Assembly (NCBI GenBank): GCA_964528755.1
Contig: CAZGWN010000005.1
Location: 3,395 to 67,394 of the forward strand
DNA from: Raineyella sp964528755
Lineage (GTDB): Bacteria; Actinomycetota; Actinomycetes; Propionibacteriales; Propionibacteriaceae
DNA length: 64,000 bases
Direction: 5' to 3'
Positions 10,508 through 18,992 of the stretch are shown here, in pieces. How positions within the stretch are numbered: position 1 is the stretch's first letter; the number at the start of each line of letters is the position of its first letter. Below the pieces are notes generated by a model. That model searched no databases, was not told where the DNA came from, and saw nothing but the letters and a program-made list of their open reading frames with translations. Made by a program: the position numbers and the translations under genes.

Positions 10508-11425
10508 ATGACCACCACCGCCCCGCTCACCCCCCAGGGTTCCGTCCCCGAGGACCGTACGCTTGTCAACACCGGTCTCGCGCGGATGCTGAAGGGAGGG
10601 GTGATCATGGACGTCGTCACGCCCGAGCAGGCCAAGATCGCCGAGGATGCGGGCGCCGTCGCGGTGATGGCGCTGGAGCGCGTCCCCGCCGACATCCGCG
10701 CCCAGGGCGGAGTGGCCCGGATGAGCGACCCCGACCTCATCGACGGCATCATCGAGGCGGTCTCCATCCCGGTGATGGCCAAGGCGCGGATCGGGCATTT
10801 CGTCGAGGCACAGGTGCTGCAGGCCATCGGCGTGGACTACATCGACGAGTCGGAGGTGCTCTCCCCCGCCGACTACGTCAACCACATCGACAAGAAGCAG
10901 TTCGCCGTCCCCTTCGTGTGCGGTGCGACGAATCTCGGCGAGGCCCTTCGTCGGATCACCGAGGGTGCGTCCATGATCCGGTCCAAGGGGGAGGCCGGCA
11001 CCGGGGACGTGTCCGAGGCGATGAAGCACCTGCGCACCATCCAGGGCCAGATCCGGGCCCTGTCGGCCAAGTCCGACGACGAACTTTACGTCGCCGCCAA
11101 GGAACTGCAGGCGCCGTACGAACTTGTCCGGACCGTCGCACGGGACGGGAAGCTGCCGGTCGTGCTCTTCGTCGCCGGTGGCATCGCCACCCCGGCCGAT
11201 GCGGCCATGATGATGCAGCTCGGCGCCGACGGGGTCTTCGTCGGCTCGGGGATCTTCAAGTCCGGCAATCCGGCCAAGCGCGCCGCGGCCATCGTCCGCG
11301 CCACCACCCACCACGACGACCCGGCCGCGATCGCCGACGCCTCCCGTGGGCTCGGTGAGGCGATGGTCGGCATCAACGTCGCCGACGTTCCCGCACCGCA
11401 CCGGCTCGCGGAGCGTGGCTGGTGA
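10508..11425 (+). CDS. pdxS: Pyridoxal 5'-phosphate synthase, PdxS subunit
   Basis: The 305-residue synthase subunit of the deoxyxylulose-5-phosphate-independent PLP pathway. It joins ribose 5-phosphate, glyceraldehyde 3-phosphate and ammonia. It is a TIM barrel with the conserved GGVIMDVVTPEQAKIAEDAG (~30-49), the MAKARIGHF motif carrying the substrate lysine (~Lys92) and DYIDESEVLSPAD. The second lysine lies in SKGEAGTGDV, and a phosphate-binding GADGVFVGSGIFKSG is near the C-terminus. ATG 10508 has a GAGGAG ribosome site. A longer upstream reading frame exists but lacks family similarity. The stop overlaps the pdxT start by four bases. Confidence 0.98.
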   Translation: MTTTAPLTPQGSVPEDRTLVNTGLARMLKGGVIMDVVTPEQAKIAEDAGAVAVMALERVPADIRAQGGVARMSDPDLIDGIIEAVSIPVMAKARIGHFVEAQVLQAIGVDYIDESEVLSPADYVNHIDKKQFAVPFVCGATNLGEALRRITEGASMIRSKGEAGTGDVSEAMKHLRTIQGQIRALSAKSDDELYVAAKELQAPYELVRTVARDGKLPVVLFVAGGIATPADAAMMMQLGADGVFVGSGIFKSGNPAKRAAAIVRATTHHDDPAAIADASRGLGEAMVGINVADVPAPHRLAERGW

Positions 11426-12018
11426 GCACCTGTCCGTGCGTCGGCGTCGTCGCCCTGCAGGGCGCCGTCAGCGAACATGCCGAGGTGTTGGCCTCGCTCG
11501 GGGCCCGGGTCCGCGAGGTCCGCACGCCCGAGGAGCTCGACGGCCTGTGCGCCCTGGTCCTGCCGGGTGGGGAGTCGACCGCAATGGCCCGGCTGGCCGC
11601 CCAGGTGGATCTGTTCCCGGCGGTCCGGGAACGGGTCATCGCGGGCATGCCGGTGCTGGGCACCTGTGCCGGAATGGTGCTGCTCGCCGACCACGTCGAG
11701 GACGGCGCCGCGCTGAAGGGATTCCCGACCATTCCGGTGATCGACATGACGGTCCGGCGCAACGCGTACGGAGGCCAGCTCGGCTCCTTCACGGCCGCCC
11801 TGACGCTGTCGGGAATGGGCGACCCGTACTTCCCGGCGGTGTTCATCCGGGCCCCCCAGGTGATCGCGGTCGGCCCCCAGGTCGACGTCGTCGGCCGGAC
11901 CGGCGACGATGAGGGACCGGTGGTGGCGGTACGCGAAGGCAACGTCCTGGCCACGACGTTCCACCCGGAGCTGACCGACGACACCCGGTTCCACCAGTTG
12001 TTGCTGGACCTGGCCTGA
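11422..12018 (+). CDS. pdxT: Pyridoxal 5'-phosphate synthase, PdxT glutaminase subunit
   Basis: A 198-residue class I glutamine amidotransferase that supplies ammonia to PdxS. Visible motifs are GVVALQGAVSEH (~8-19), LPGGEST (~47-53), the nucleophile elbow GTCAGM with Cys82, and FHPEL near the C-terminus supplying the His-Glu pair. Its GTG start overlaps the pdxS stop (GTGA), indicating translational coupling. The CPC near the N-terminus is unusual but lies outside the active site. Confidence 0.97.
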   Translation: MSTCPCVGVVALQGAVSEHAEVLASLGARVREVRTPEELDGLCALVLPGGESTAMARLAAQVDLFPAVRERVIAGMPVLGTCAGMVLLADHVEDGAALKGFPTIPVIDMTVRRNAYGGQLGSFTAALTLSGMGDPYFPAVFIRAPQVIAVGPQVDVVGRTGDDEGPVVAVREGNVLATTFHPELTDDTRFHQLLLDLA

Positions 12019-12861
12019 GTCCTGCGACCGTCCGGCCCTCACCCGCCTGCCCCCGCCGCGTGGCGCTGTCTGGCCTGGTCGCCGACCGGCCCCACGGGCT
12101 GACCGCCGCCGATGGGGGTCACAGGGCCGGGGCCGGCCCGGGCCCCGTTCCCGGTTCCGGTCGCAGTCGCAGCCGGCCGGGCATCTCACGCGCGGCATGG
12201 GACATGCCTATGGCCAGTCGCCCGGGAGTTGTCCGGCCGAGTCACCTGTGTTGTGGCAACGGGTCCGCCGGCGGCTCTGCGTCACAGACCGAGCGGGGCG
12301 AGAGAACGACCGGGCACCTCCACCCCCCGGGAAACCGTGAGCAGCTATCCCGCGGTACCCAGGACGCGCAGCCTTGTCCGCCCCCCGGCAATGACCCCAC
12401 AAATGCCGCCGCCCGGAGGCACGGGCCGCCCGGAGGCACGGGCCGCCCGGAAGCCGGGACCGCGGGCCGATCTCCTATCGGCCCGTCACGCCGGCGTTGC
12501 GGTATTCCGTTCGCCATACCAAAAGACCACCAGACCACCGCACTCTCGGACAACGCCTGCGATCCGCCGCTTGACGAGGACACCACGACAGCGGAAAGAC
12601 ACGACGGCCGCGAGACGCACACGAGCGCAGCCAAGGCGACCCGACTGATCCAGAGGCGTGAATCATCCACCCTTGAGCCGGTCCAGTTCCACCGACGTCC
12701 GCCGTCGGCCATCCCTGCGGCGCATCGCCGGGCCCGCCCCCGTGCAGCCCGCCCCCGTACAGATGGTGACCAGGTAACAACCCCGTGACGGCGGTCCCGT
12801 CGCTGGCGCCCCGCGGCCGAACCGGCTAGATTGCGCCTCACAACCGCATACGCCGTTCGAA
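12019..12861. other. Gene-poor leader region before the glycine riboswitch
   Basis: No convincing gene is seen in these 843 bp. Long open frames exist on both strands, but they have Arg/Pro/Gly-rich composition and no usable ribosome site. A perfect 17-bp tandem repeat (unit GCCCGGAGGCACGGGCC, 12411-12444, with a partial third copy) is not a multiple of three, which argues against coding. A GGGGCC-GGCCCGGGCCCC hairpin near 12124-12150 could terminate pdxST. A TAGATT hexamer at 12827-12832 is a possible -10 box for the riboswitch transcript. The middle (12500-12700) has lower GC than the surroundings. Confidence 0.5.
12411..12444. repeat. 17-bp perfect tandem repeat
   Basis: GCCCGGAGGCACGGGCC is repeated exactly at 12411-12427 and 12428-12444. 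A degenerate third unit starts at 12445 (GCCCGGAAGC). Each unit can fold on itself (GCCCG with CGGGC), so the RNA would form successive small hairpins upstream of the riboswitch. Confidence 0.7.
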
Positions 12862-13046
12862 CCGAGACGGGAGAGTCCCGGGTACCCGCCCGGGCGCCGA
12901 AGGAGCAACCCTCCCCAGAAACTCTCAGGCCCACAGACCGTCCCGGCCAGGCACCTCTGAAAAGTCAGGGATCCTCCCTGCGCCCACGGTGCAAGCCCGC
13001 CCTCCGGGGCAGCGAAGCTCTCAGGTACCGATGACAGAGCGGGGAG
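12862..13046 (+). promoter_or_regulatory. gcvT riboswitch: Tandem glycine riboswitch
   Basis: Two glycine aptamers lie end to end upstream of gcvP. Aptamer 1 (~12862-12948) has GGGAGAG, GCGCCGAAGGAGCAA and AAACTCTCAGGC, then ACAGACCG. Aptamer 2 (~12952-13046) has CTCTGAAAAG, GCGCCCACGGTGCAA, GCTCTCAGGTACCGATGACA and GAGCGGGG. These match the conserved glycine-aptamer core words, and the short linker is normal for the tandem form. High glycine is expected to switch the gcvPTH-sdaA operon on. A 62-bp expression region separates aptamer 2 from gcvP. I could not decide between termination control and ribosome-site control. Confidence 0.93.
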
Positions 13047-13108
13047 GCCACCACTCGCCGAACGCCGCACCCACCGGGTCCGGCACCGCACCAGGGAGCC
13101 TCCCACCC

Positions 13109-15976
13109 ATGACCACGACTGATCCGGTCGACTGTTTCGCCGTACGCCACGTCGGACCCGATGCCGATGAGCGGGCCCGCATGCTCGCCCTGCTCGGCTA
13201 CGGATCGCCGGACGAGTTGATCGACGCGGCGGTGCCCCCGGCGATCCGGACCCCGACCCCGCCCCGGCTGCCCGATCCGGCCTCCGAGGCGCAGGCTGCA
13301 GCCGAACTCCGGGCCCTGGCCGCCCGCAACACGGTGTCCGTCCCGATGATCGGCCTGGGCTACCACCCCACGATCACTCCACCGGTGATCCGCCGCAACG
13401 TGCTGGAGGACCCGTCCTGGTACACGGCGTACACCCCCTACCAGCCCGAGATCAGCCAGGGGCGGCTGGAGGCGCTGCTGATCTTCCAGACGATGATCGC
13501 CGACCTGTCCGGCCTGCCGATCGCCAACGCCTCGCTGCTCGACGAGGCCACCGCGGTCGCCGAGGCGATGCTGCTGCTGCACCGGGCCGCCAAGGGCCGC
13601 GGCAGGCGGCTGCTGATCGACACCGACACCCTCCCGCAGACCCTGGCCGTCGTCCACGCCCGCGCCGCGGCGCTGGACCTGGAGGTGGTCGAGGTCGACC
13701 TCGACAAACCGCTGCCCGACGACGACTTCTTCGGTCTGGTCGCCTCCTACCCGGGGTGTTCGGGGGCCGTACGTGACCTGTCCGCGCCCATCGCCGAGGC
13801 GCACGCCCGTGGCGCCCGGGTGGCGGTGACCGCAGACCTGCTCGCGCTGACCCTGCTCACCTCTCCGGGCGAACTCGGTGCGGATGTGGCGGTCGGCTCG
13901 GCCCAACGGTTCGGGGTGCCGCTGTTCTACGGCGGGCCGCATGCGGCGTGGATGGCCGTGCGCAACGGCCTGGAACGCCAACTGCCCGGGCGGCTGGTCG
14001 GGGTGTCGGTCGACGCCGACGGCCACCGGGCGTTGCGGCTGGCTCTGCAGACCCGCGAACAACACATCCGGCGGGACCGGGCCACCTCCAACATCTGCAC
14101 GGCGCAGGTCCTGCTGGCGGTGATCGCGGCGTGCTTCGCCGTCTGGCACGGGCCGGACGGGTTGCGTCGGATCGCCCGGCGGGTGCACCGATGCGCCCGC
14201 GACATCGCCGGCGGGCTTGCCGCGGCCGGGATCACCCCGCTGCACGACCGGTTCTTCGACACTCTCGTCGTCCCGGTGCCCGGCCGGGCCGCCGACGTGC
14301 TGGCCCGGGCGACCGACGCCGGGCTGCGGCTGCGCCCGATCGACGCCGACCACGTCGGCCTGTCGTGCTCGGAGATCACCACCGAGGCGCACGTGGCGAG
14401 CGTCCTGGCCGCCTTCGGTGCGTCCCCGGCCCCCGACGACCCCGACTCGAACCCGACGGACCCGATCCCGCCGGCACTCGCCCGGACCTCGACGTACCTG
14501 ACCGATCCCGTCTTCCGCGACCATCACAGCGAGACCGCGATGCTGCGCTTCCTGCACCGGCTGTCCGGCCGCGACTACGCGCTGGACCGCGGAATGATCC
14601 CGCTGGGATCCTGCACGCTCAAGCTCAACGGCACCACCGAGATGGAGGCGATCGGGCTGCCGGGCTTCGCCGATCTGCATCCCTTCGCGCCGGCTGAGGA
14701 CGCGGCGGGATATGCCGAGCTCATCGGCGACCTGGAGTCCTGGCTGGCCGAGCTGACCGGCTACGCGGCCGTGTCGCTGCAGCCCAACGCCGGTTCCCAG
14801 GGTGAGCTGACCGGCCTGCTGGCCATCCGCTCCTATCTGCACGACCGCGGCGAGGACCGGCGCCGGGTGTGCCTGATCCCCGCCTCGGCGCACGGCACCA
14901 ACGCCGCGTCGGCCGCGCTGGCCGGGATGCGGGTGGTCGTCGTCGCCTCCCGTCCCGACGGCACCGTCGACACCGACGACCTGGCCGCCAAGTGCGCCGA
15001 GCACGCCGACGAGCTGGCCGCACTGATGGTCACCTACCCCTCCACCCACGGGGTGTACGAGGCCGGCATCACCGAGATCTGCGACCTCGTGCACGCCCAC
15101 GGCGGCCAGGTCTACATCGACGGCGCCAACATCAACGCCCTGCTGGGGCTGGCCAGGCCCGGCGAGTTCGGCGGGGACGTCTCACACCTCAACCTGCACA
15201 AGACCTTCGCCATCCCCCATGGCGGCGGCGGGCCCGGCGTCGGCCCGGTCGCGGTGGCGGCGCACCTGGTGCCGTACCTGCCCGGTCACCCGCTGCATCC
15301 CGACCCGACCAGGCGCACGACGTCACCGGTGGCGGAGGCGCCGTACGGTTCGGCAGGGATCCTGCCGATCTCCTGGGCCTACATCCGGATGATGGGGACG
15401 GCCGGGCTCACCCTCGCCTCACAGACGGCGGTGCTGTCGGCGAACTACCTCGCGCACCGGCTCGACCCGTACTTCCCGGTGCTCTACACGGGCGCCGGCG
15501 GGCTCGTGGCCCACGAGTGCATCCTCGACCTGCGGGCCCTCACCCACGCGACCGGGGTGAGTGTCGACGACGTCGCCAAGCGGCTGGTCGACTTCGGGTT
15601 CCACGCACCGACGATTAGCTTCCCGGTGCCGGGCACGCTGATGGTCGAGCCGACGGAGAGCGAGCCGTTGGCCGAACTCGACCGGTTCTGTGAGGCGATG
15701 ATCGCCATCCGCGCCGAGATCGACCGGGTCGCCGGCGGCGAGTGGAGCGCCGAGGACAGCCCGCTCCGGCATGCCCCGCACACGGCGGCCTCACTGGTCG
15801 GCGCGTGGGAGCGGCGCTACACCCGCGAGCAGGGCGCCTATCCGGGCGGCATCGACCCCGACAAGTACTGGCCGCCGGTCGGCCGGGTCGACCAGGCGTA
15901 CGGCGACCGCCACCTGGTCTGCACCTGCCCGCCGCCCGAGGCGTACGCCGAACCCACCGAGAGGAGCGCCCGATGA
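13109..15976 (+). CDS. gcvP: Glycine dehydrogenase (decarboxylating), P protein
   Basis: The 955-residue single-chain P protein of the glycine cleavage system. It decarboxylates glycine with PLP and passes the aminomethyl group to the lipoyl arm of GcvH. The N-terminal half opens with FAVRHVGPDADERARMLALL, followed by SMIGLGYHPT-type residues and EISQGRLEALLIFQTMIADL. The PLP lysine is in LNLHKTFAIPHGGGGPG, near residue 698. Length is normal for the fused alpha/beta form. ATG 13109 was chosen because upstream codons lie within the riboswitch. Its stop overlaps gcvT by four bases (ATGA). Confidence 0.98.
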   Translation: MTTTDPVDCFAVRHVGPDADERARMLALLGYGSPDELIDAAVPPAIRTPTPPRLPDPASEAQAAAELRALAARNTVSVPMIGLGYHPTITPPVIRRNVLEDPSWYTAYTPYQPEISQGRLEALLIFQTMIADLSGLPIANASLLDEATAVAEAMLLLHRAAKGRGRRLLIDTDTLPQTLAVVHARAAALDLEVVEVDLDKPLPDDDFFGLVASYPGCSGAVRDLSAPIAEAHARGARVAVTADLLALTLLTSPGELGADVAVGSAQRFGVPLFYGGPHAAWMAVRNGLERQLPGRLVGVSVDADGHRALRLALQTREQHIRRDRATSNICTAQVLLAVIAACFAVWHGPDGLRRIARRVHRCARDIAGGLAAAGITPLHDRFFDTLVVPVPGRAADVLARATDAGLRLRPIDADHVGLSCSEITTEAHVASVLAAFGASPAPDDPDSNPTDPIPPALARTSTYLTDPVFRDHHSETAMLRFLHRLSGRDYALDRGMIPLGSCTLKLNGTTEMEAIGLPGFADLHPFAPAEDAAGYAELIGDLESWLAELTGYAAVSLQPNAGSQGELTGLLAIRSYLHDRGEDRRRVCLIPASAHGTNAASAALAGMRVVVVASRPDGTVDTDDLAAKCAEHADELAALMVTYPSTHGVYEAGITEICDLVHAHGGQVYIDGANINALLGLARPGEFGGDVSHLNLHKTFAIPHGGGGPGVGPVAVAAHLVPYLPGHPLHPDPTRRTTSPVAEAPYGSAGILPISWAYIRMMGTAGLTLASQTAVLSANYLAHRLDPYFPVLYTGAGGLVAHECILDLRALTHATGVSVDDVAKRLVDFGFHAPTISFPVPGTLMVEPTESEPLAELDRFCEAMIAIRAEIDRVAGGEWSAEDSPLRHAPHTAASLVGAWERRYTREQGAYPGGIDPDKYWPPVGRVDQAYGDRHLVCTCPPPEAYAEPTERSAR

Positions 15977-17073
15977 CCCGACACACCCCCCTGGAGGCCG
16001 TCCACACCGACCTCGGCGCGACCTTCACCGAGTTCGCCGGCTGGCGGATGCCGCTGCGCTACACCTCCGAGATCGCCGAGCACACCGCGGTCCGCACCGC
16101 TGCCGGGCTGTTCGACCTGTCCCACATGGGCGAGATCGCGGTGACCGGCCCGGAGGCCGGCGCCGCTCTCGATCACGCGCTGGTCAACCGGCCCTCGGCG
16201 ATCCGTCCCGGCCGCGCCCGCTACTCGATGATCTGCGACCCGCGCGGCGGCATCATCGACGACCTGGTCGTCTACCGACTCACCGACGAGCGCTTCCTCG
16301 TCGTCGCCAACGCCGCCAACGTCGCCGAGGTCGCCGCAGAGCTGACCGCGCGGGCCGGTGGCTTCGACGCGGACGTCACCGACGAGTCGGATGCCTGGGC
16401 GCTGATCGCCTTGCAGGGTCCGGCGGCAACCGGGATCCTCGGCCCTCTGACCACCGCCGACCTGCCGGGCCTGCGCTACTACGCCATCACCGCGGCGGCC
16501 GTCGCGGGTGTCGAGGTCCTGCTGGCCCGCACCGGCTACACCGGCGAGGACGGCTTCGAGCTCTACGCCGCCCCGACCGACGCCCCCGCCCTGTGGTCGG
16601 CGATCAGCGCCGCCGGCGCCGGGCACGGGCTCGTGCCGGCCGGCCTGGCCTGCCGCGACACGCTGCGCCTGGAGGCCGGGATGCCGCTGTTCGGCCACGA
16701 ACTGAGCCGGGACACCACCCCGTACGAGGCGGGCCTGGGTCGGGTCGTCGACCTCGCCAAGCCGGGCGGCTTCGTCGGTGGAGAGGCCCTGGCCGCTGCG
16801 CAGGCCCGTGGCGTCGACCGGACCCTGGTCGGTCTGGTCGCCTCCGGGCGTCGCTCCCCACGCGCCGGACAGGACGTGATCGACCCGGCGAGCGGGCAGG
16901 CCGTGGGCGCCGTCACCAGCGGCGCTCCTTCCCCGACGCTGGGCCGGCCGATCGCCCTGGCGTACGTCCCACCCCGGCTCGCCGACCCGGGCACGGCCGT
17001 GCGGGTCGACATCCGTGGCCGGTTCACCGACGCCGAGATCGTCGCCCTCCCGTTCTATTCCCGCCCCCGCTGA
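15973..17073 (+). CDS. gcvT: Aminomethyltransferase, T protein of glycine cleavage
   Basis: The 366-residue tetrahydrofolate-dependent T protein. It releases ammonia from the aminomethyl-lipoyl arm of GcvH and forms 5,10-methylene-THF. The opening PLEAVHTDLGATFTEFAGW, then LFDLSHMGEI, is diagnostic. RTGYTGEDGFELY and CRDTLRLEAGMPLFGHEL carry folate-site residues. The start overlaps the gcvP stop, and gcvH follows after 26 bp. It should share the riboswitch transcript. Confidence 0.97.
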   Translation: MTRHTPLEAVHTDLGATFTEFAGWRMPLRYTSEIAEHTAVRTAAGLFDLSHMGEIAVTGPEAGAALDHALVNRPSAIRPGRARYSMICDPRGGIIDDLVVYRLTDERFLVVANAANVAEVAAELTARAGGFDADVTDESDAWALIALQGPAATGILGPLTTADLPGLRYYAITAAAVAGVEVLLARTGYTGEDGFELYAAPTDAPALWSAISAAGAGHGLVPAGLACRDTLRLEAGMPLFGHELSRDTTPYEAGLGRVVDLAKPGGFVGGEALAAAQARGVDRTLVGLVASGRRSPRAGQDVIDPASGQAVGAVTSGAPSPTLGRPIALAYVPPRLADPGTAVRVDIRGRFTDAEIVALPFYSRPR

Positions 17074-17099
17074 CCCGTCCCGATCCCCCAGGAGTTCCG

Positions 17100-17471
17100 A
17101 TGGACATCCCCGCCGACTACCGCTACACCTCCGAACACGAATGGCTCGACCGGGCCGACGGCCAGGCCCGGGTCGGCGTCACCGCCTACGCCGCCGACGC
17201 GCTGGGCGACATCGTCTTCGTCGACCTGCCCGAGGTGGGCACGACCGTCGCCGCCGGCCAGGCCTGCGGTGAGCTCGAGTCGACCAAGTCGGTCAGCGAC
17301 CTCTTCGCCCCGGCCGACGGAGAGGTCACCGAGATCAACCAGGCGGTCGTCGACGACCCGGCCCTGGTCAACTCCGATCCGTACGGGGCCGGCTGGCTGT
17401 TCCGGATGCGGGTCGCCTCGGCGCCCGACCTGCTCGACGCGGACGGGTATGGCAAGCTCGTCGAGGGCTGA
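17100..17471 (+). CDS. gcvH: Glycine cleavage system H protein
   Basis: The 123-residue lipoyl carrier that shuttles the aminomethyl group between the P, T and L proteins. The lipoylation site is Lys63 in GELESTKSVSDLFAP. YRYTSEHEWLD at the N-terminus and DPYGAGWLFRM near the C-terminus are family marks. A GGAG ribosome site lies nine bases upstream of ATG 17100. Its 3' end overlaps sdaA by 23 bp, so the two are probably coupled. Confidence 0.98.
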   Translation: MDIPADYRYTSEHEWLDRADGQARVGVTAYAADALGDIVFVDLPEVGTTVAAGQACGELESTKSVSDLFAPADGEVTEINQAVVDDPALVNSDPYGAGWLFRMRVASAPDLLDADGYGKLVEG

Positions 17472-18891
17472 CCCGGGCCCGTCGAGGGCCGATGCGGCCC
17501 GTCTGAGCGTCCTCGAGCTCTTCCTTGTCGGGATCGGCCCGTCCTCGTCCCACACGGTCGGGCCGATGCGGGCCGCCGGCCGCTTCCTCGCCGAGCTCTG
17601 CGCCGAGGGCACGATCGATCGGGTCACCCGGGTCCGGGTAGAGCTGCTCGGCTCGCTCGGCGCCACCGGTGCGGGCCACCGGACGCCCGAGGCGGTGATG
17701 CTCGGTCTGGAGGGCGCCGACCCGGAAACCATCGACCCGGGCGCCTGCCGGACCCGGCCCGAGCGGATCCGCGCCGAACGCCGGCTGTCGCTGGGTGGGG
17801 GCCACCCGATCGGTTTCGATCCGGCGACCGACATCGTCCTCACACCTGGCCGCCGGGTGCCCGCCCACCCCAACGCGATGGTCCTGTCCGCCCGGTCCGC
17901 GGACGGCCGAACCGCGCTGACACGCACGTACTACTCGGTGGGCGGCGGGGTCGTCGTCGATGACGCCGAACTCGACACCCCGCGCACCGATGACCGTCCC
18001 GCACCACGCCACCCGTTCAGCTGCGGCACCGACCTGGTCGAGCGCTGTGTCCGGGCTCGCCTCCGGGTCTCGGATCTCGTCCTGGCCAACGAGGCCCGAC
18101 TGCGGACCCCGGCCGAGGTTCGCACCCGCCTGCTGGACATCTGGTCGGTGATGGACGACTGCATCCGCGCCGGGTGCGGGTCGACCGACGCCCTGCTGCC
18201 CGGCGCACTGCGGGTGCCCCGGCACGCCCCGCAGCTCCACCGCGAGCTGGTCGCCGACGACCCCACCGACGATCAGCTTCGGGTGATGGACTGGATCAAC
18301 CTGTTCGCCATGGCGGTCAACGAGGAGAACGCCTCGGGCGGCCGGATCGTCACCGCGCCGACGAACGGCGCCGCGGGGGTGGTGCCGGCCGTGCTGGCGT
18401 ACTGGACCCGGTTCGTCGCCCCGGCCCGGGGGCTGTCGGCCGGGCAGGTCGACGACGGGATCGTCCGGTTCCTGCTGGCCGCGGGCGCGGTCGGCGCGCT
18501 GTGCCGCACCCGGGCATCGATCTCGGGCGCCGAGGTCGGTTGCCAGGGCGAGATCGGGTCGGCCTGCGCGATGGCGGCGGCGGGCCTGACCGAGGTCTGC
18601 GGTGGGACCCCTGCCCAGGTGGAGAACGCCGCCGAGATCGGCATCGAACACAACCTCGGCCTCACCTGTGATCCCGTCGGCGGGCTGGTGCAGATCCCCT
18701 GCATCGAGCGCAACGCCATCGCCGCGGTCAAGGCCGTCGACGCCTCCCGGCTGGCCCTGCGCGGCGACGGGTCCCACCGGGTCAGTCTCGATGACGCACT
18801 CGACACGATGCGCCGTACGGGGCTCGACATGAGCGCCAAGTACAAGGAGACCTCCCTGGGCGGGCTGGCCGTCACCGTCGTCGAGTGCTGA
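17449..18891 (+). CDS. sdaA: L-serine ammonia-lyase, iron-sulfur type
   Basis: A 480-residue single-chain L-serine dehydratase converting serine to pyruvate and ammonia. The N-terminal beta domain begins SVLELFLVGIGPSSSHTVGP. The catalytic domain contains NEENASGGRIVTAPTNGAAG. Cys365, Cys407 and Cys418 are spaced 42 and 11 residues apart, as for the three [4Fe-4S] ligands of characterised homologues. The ATG at 17449 lies inside gcvH; no other in-frame start precedes the conserved region. Co-transcription with gcvPTH makes biochemical sense, because serine formed from glycine and methylene-THF can be drained to pyruvate. Confidence 0.95.
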   Translation: MASSSRADPGPSRADAARLSVLELFLVGIGPSSSHTVGPMRAAGRFLAELCAEGTIDRVTRVRVELLGSLGATGAGHRTPEAVMLGLEGADPETIDPGACRTRPERIRAERRLSLGGGHPIGFDPATDIVLTPGRRVPAHPNAMVLSARSADGRTALTRTYYSVGGGVVVDDAELDTPRTDDRPAPRHPFSCGTDLVERCVRARLRVSDLVLANEARLRTPAEVRTRLLDIWSVMDDCIRAGCGSTDALLPGALRVPRHAPQLHRELVADDPTDDQLRVMDWINLFAMAVNEENASGGRIVTAPTNGAAGVVPAVLAYWTRFVAPARGLSAGQVDDGIVRFLLAAGAVGALCRTRASISGAEVGCQGEIGSACAMAAAGLTEVCGGTPAQVENAAEIGIEHNLGLTCDPVGGLVQIPCIERNAIAAVKAVDASRLALRGDGSHRVSLDDALDTMRRTGLDMSAKYKETSLGGLAVTVVEC

Positions 18892-18992
18892 ACGCTGAGC
18901 CGGAGGGACAAGCCACCCCCGACGACGGCCGGCAGCACGGGCCCGACGACCGACGCCGCGACCGGCGCGGCGCCGATCGGCGTCCAGCCCGG

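Noticed and set aside
12290..12400. Possible cobalamin or c-di-AMP riboswitch
   Set aside because: Only scattered short words resemble those classes; the conserved cores are absent, and no fitting downstream gene exists.
12060..12788. Open frames in the gap between pdxT and the riboswitch
   Set aside because: No ribosome site, low-complexity translation, and interruption by 17-bp repeats that are not multiples of three.
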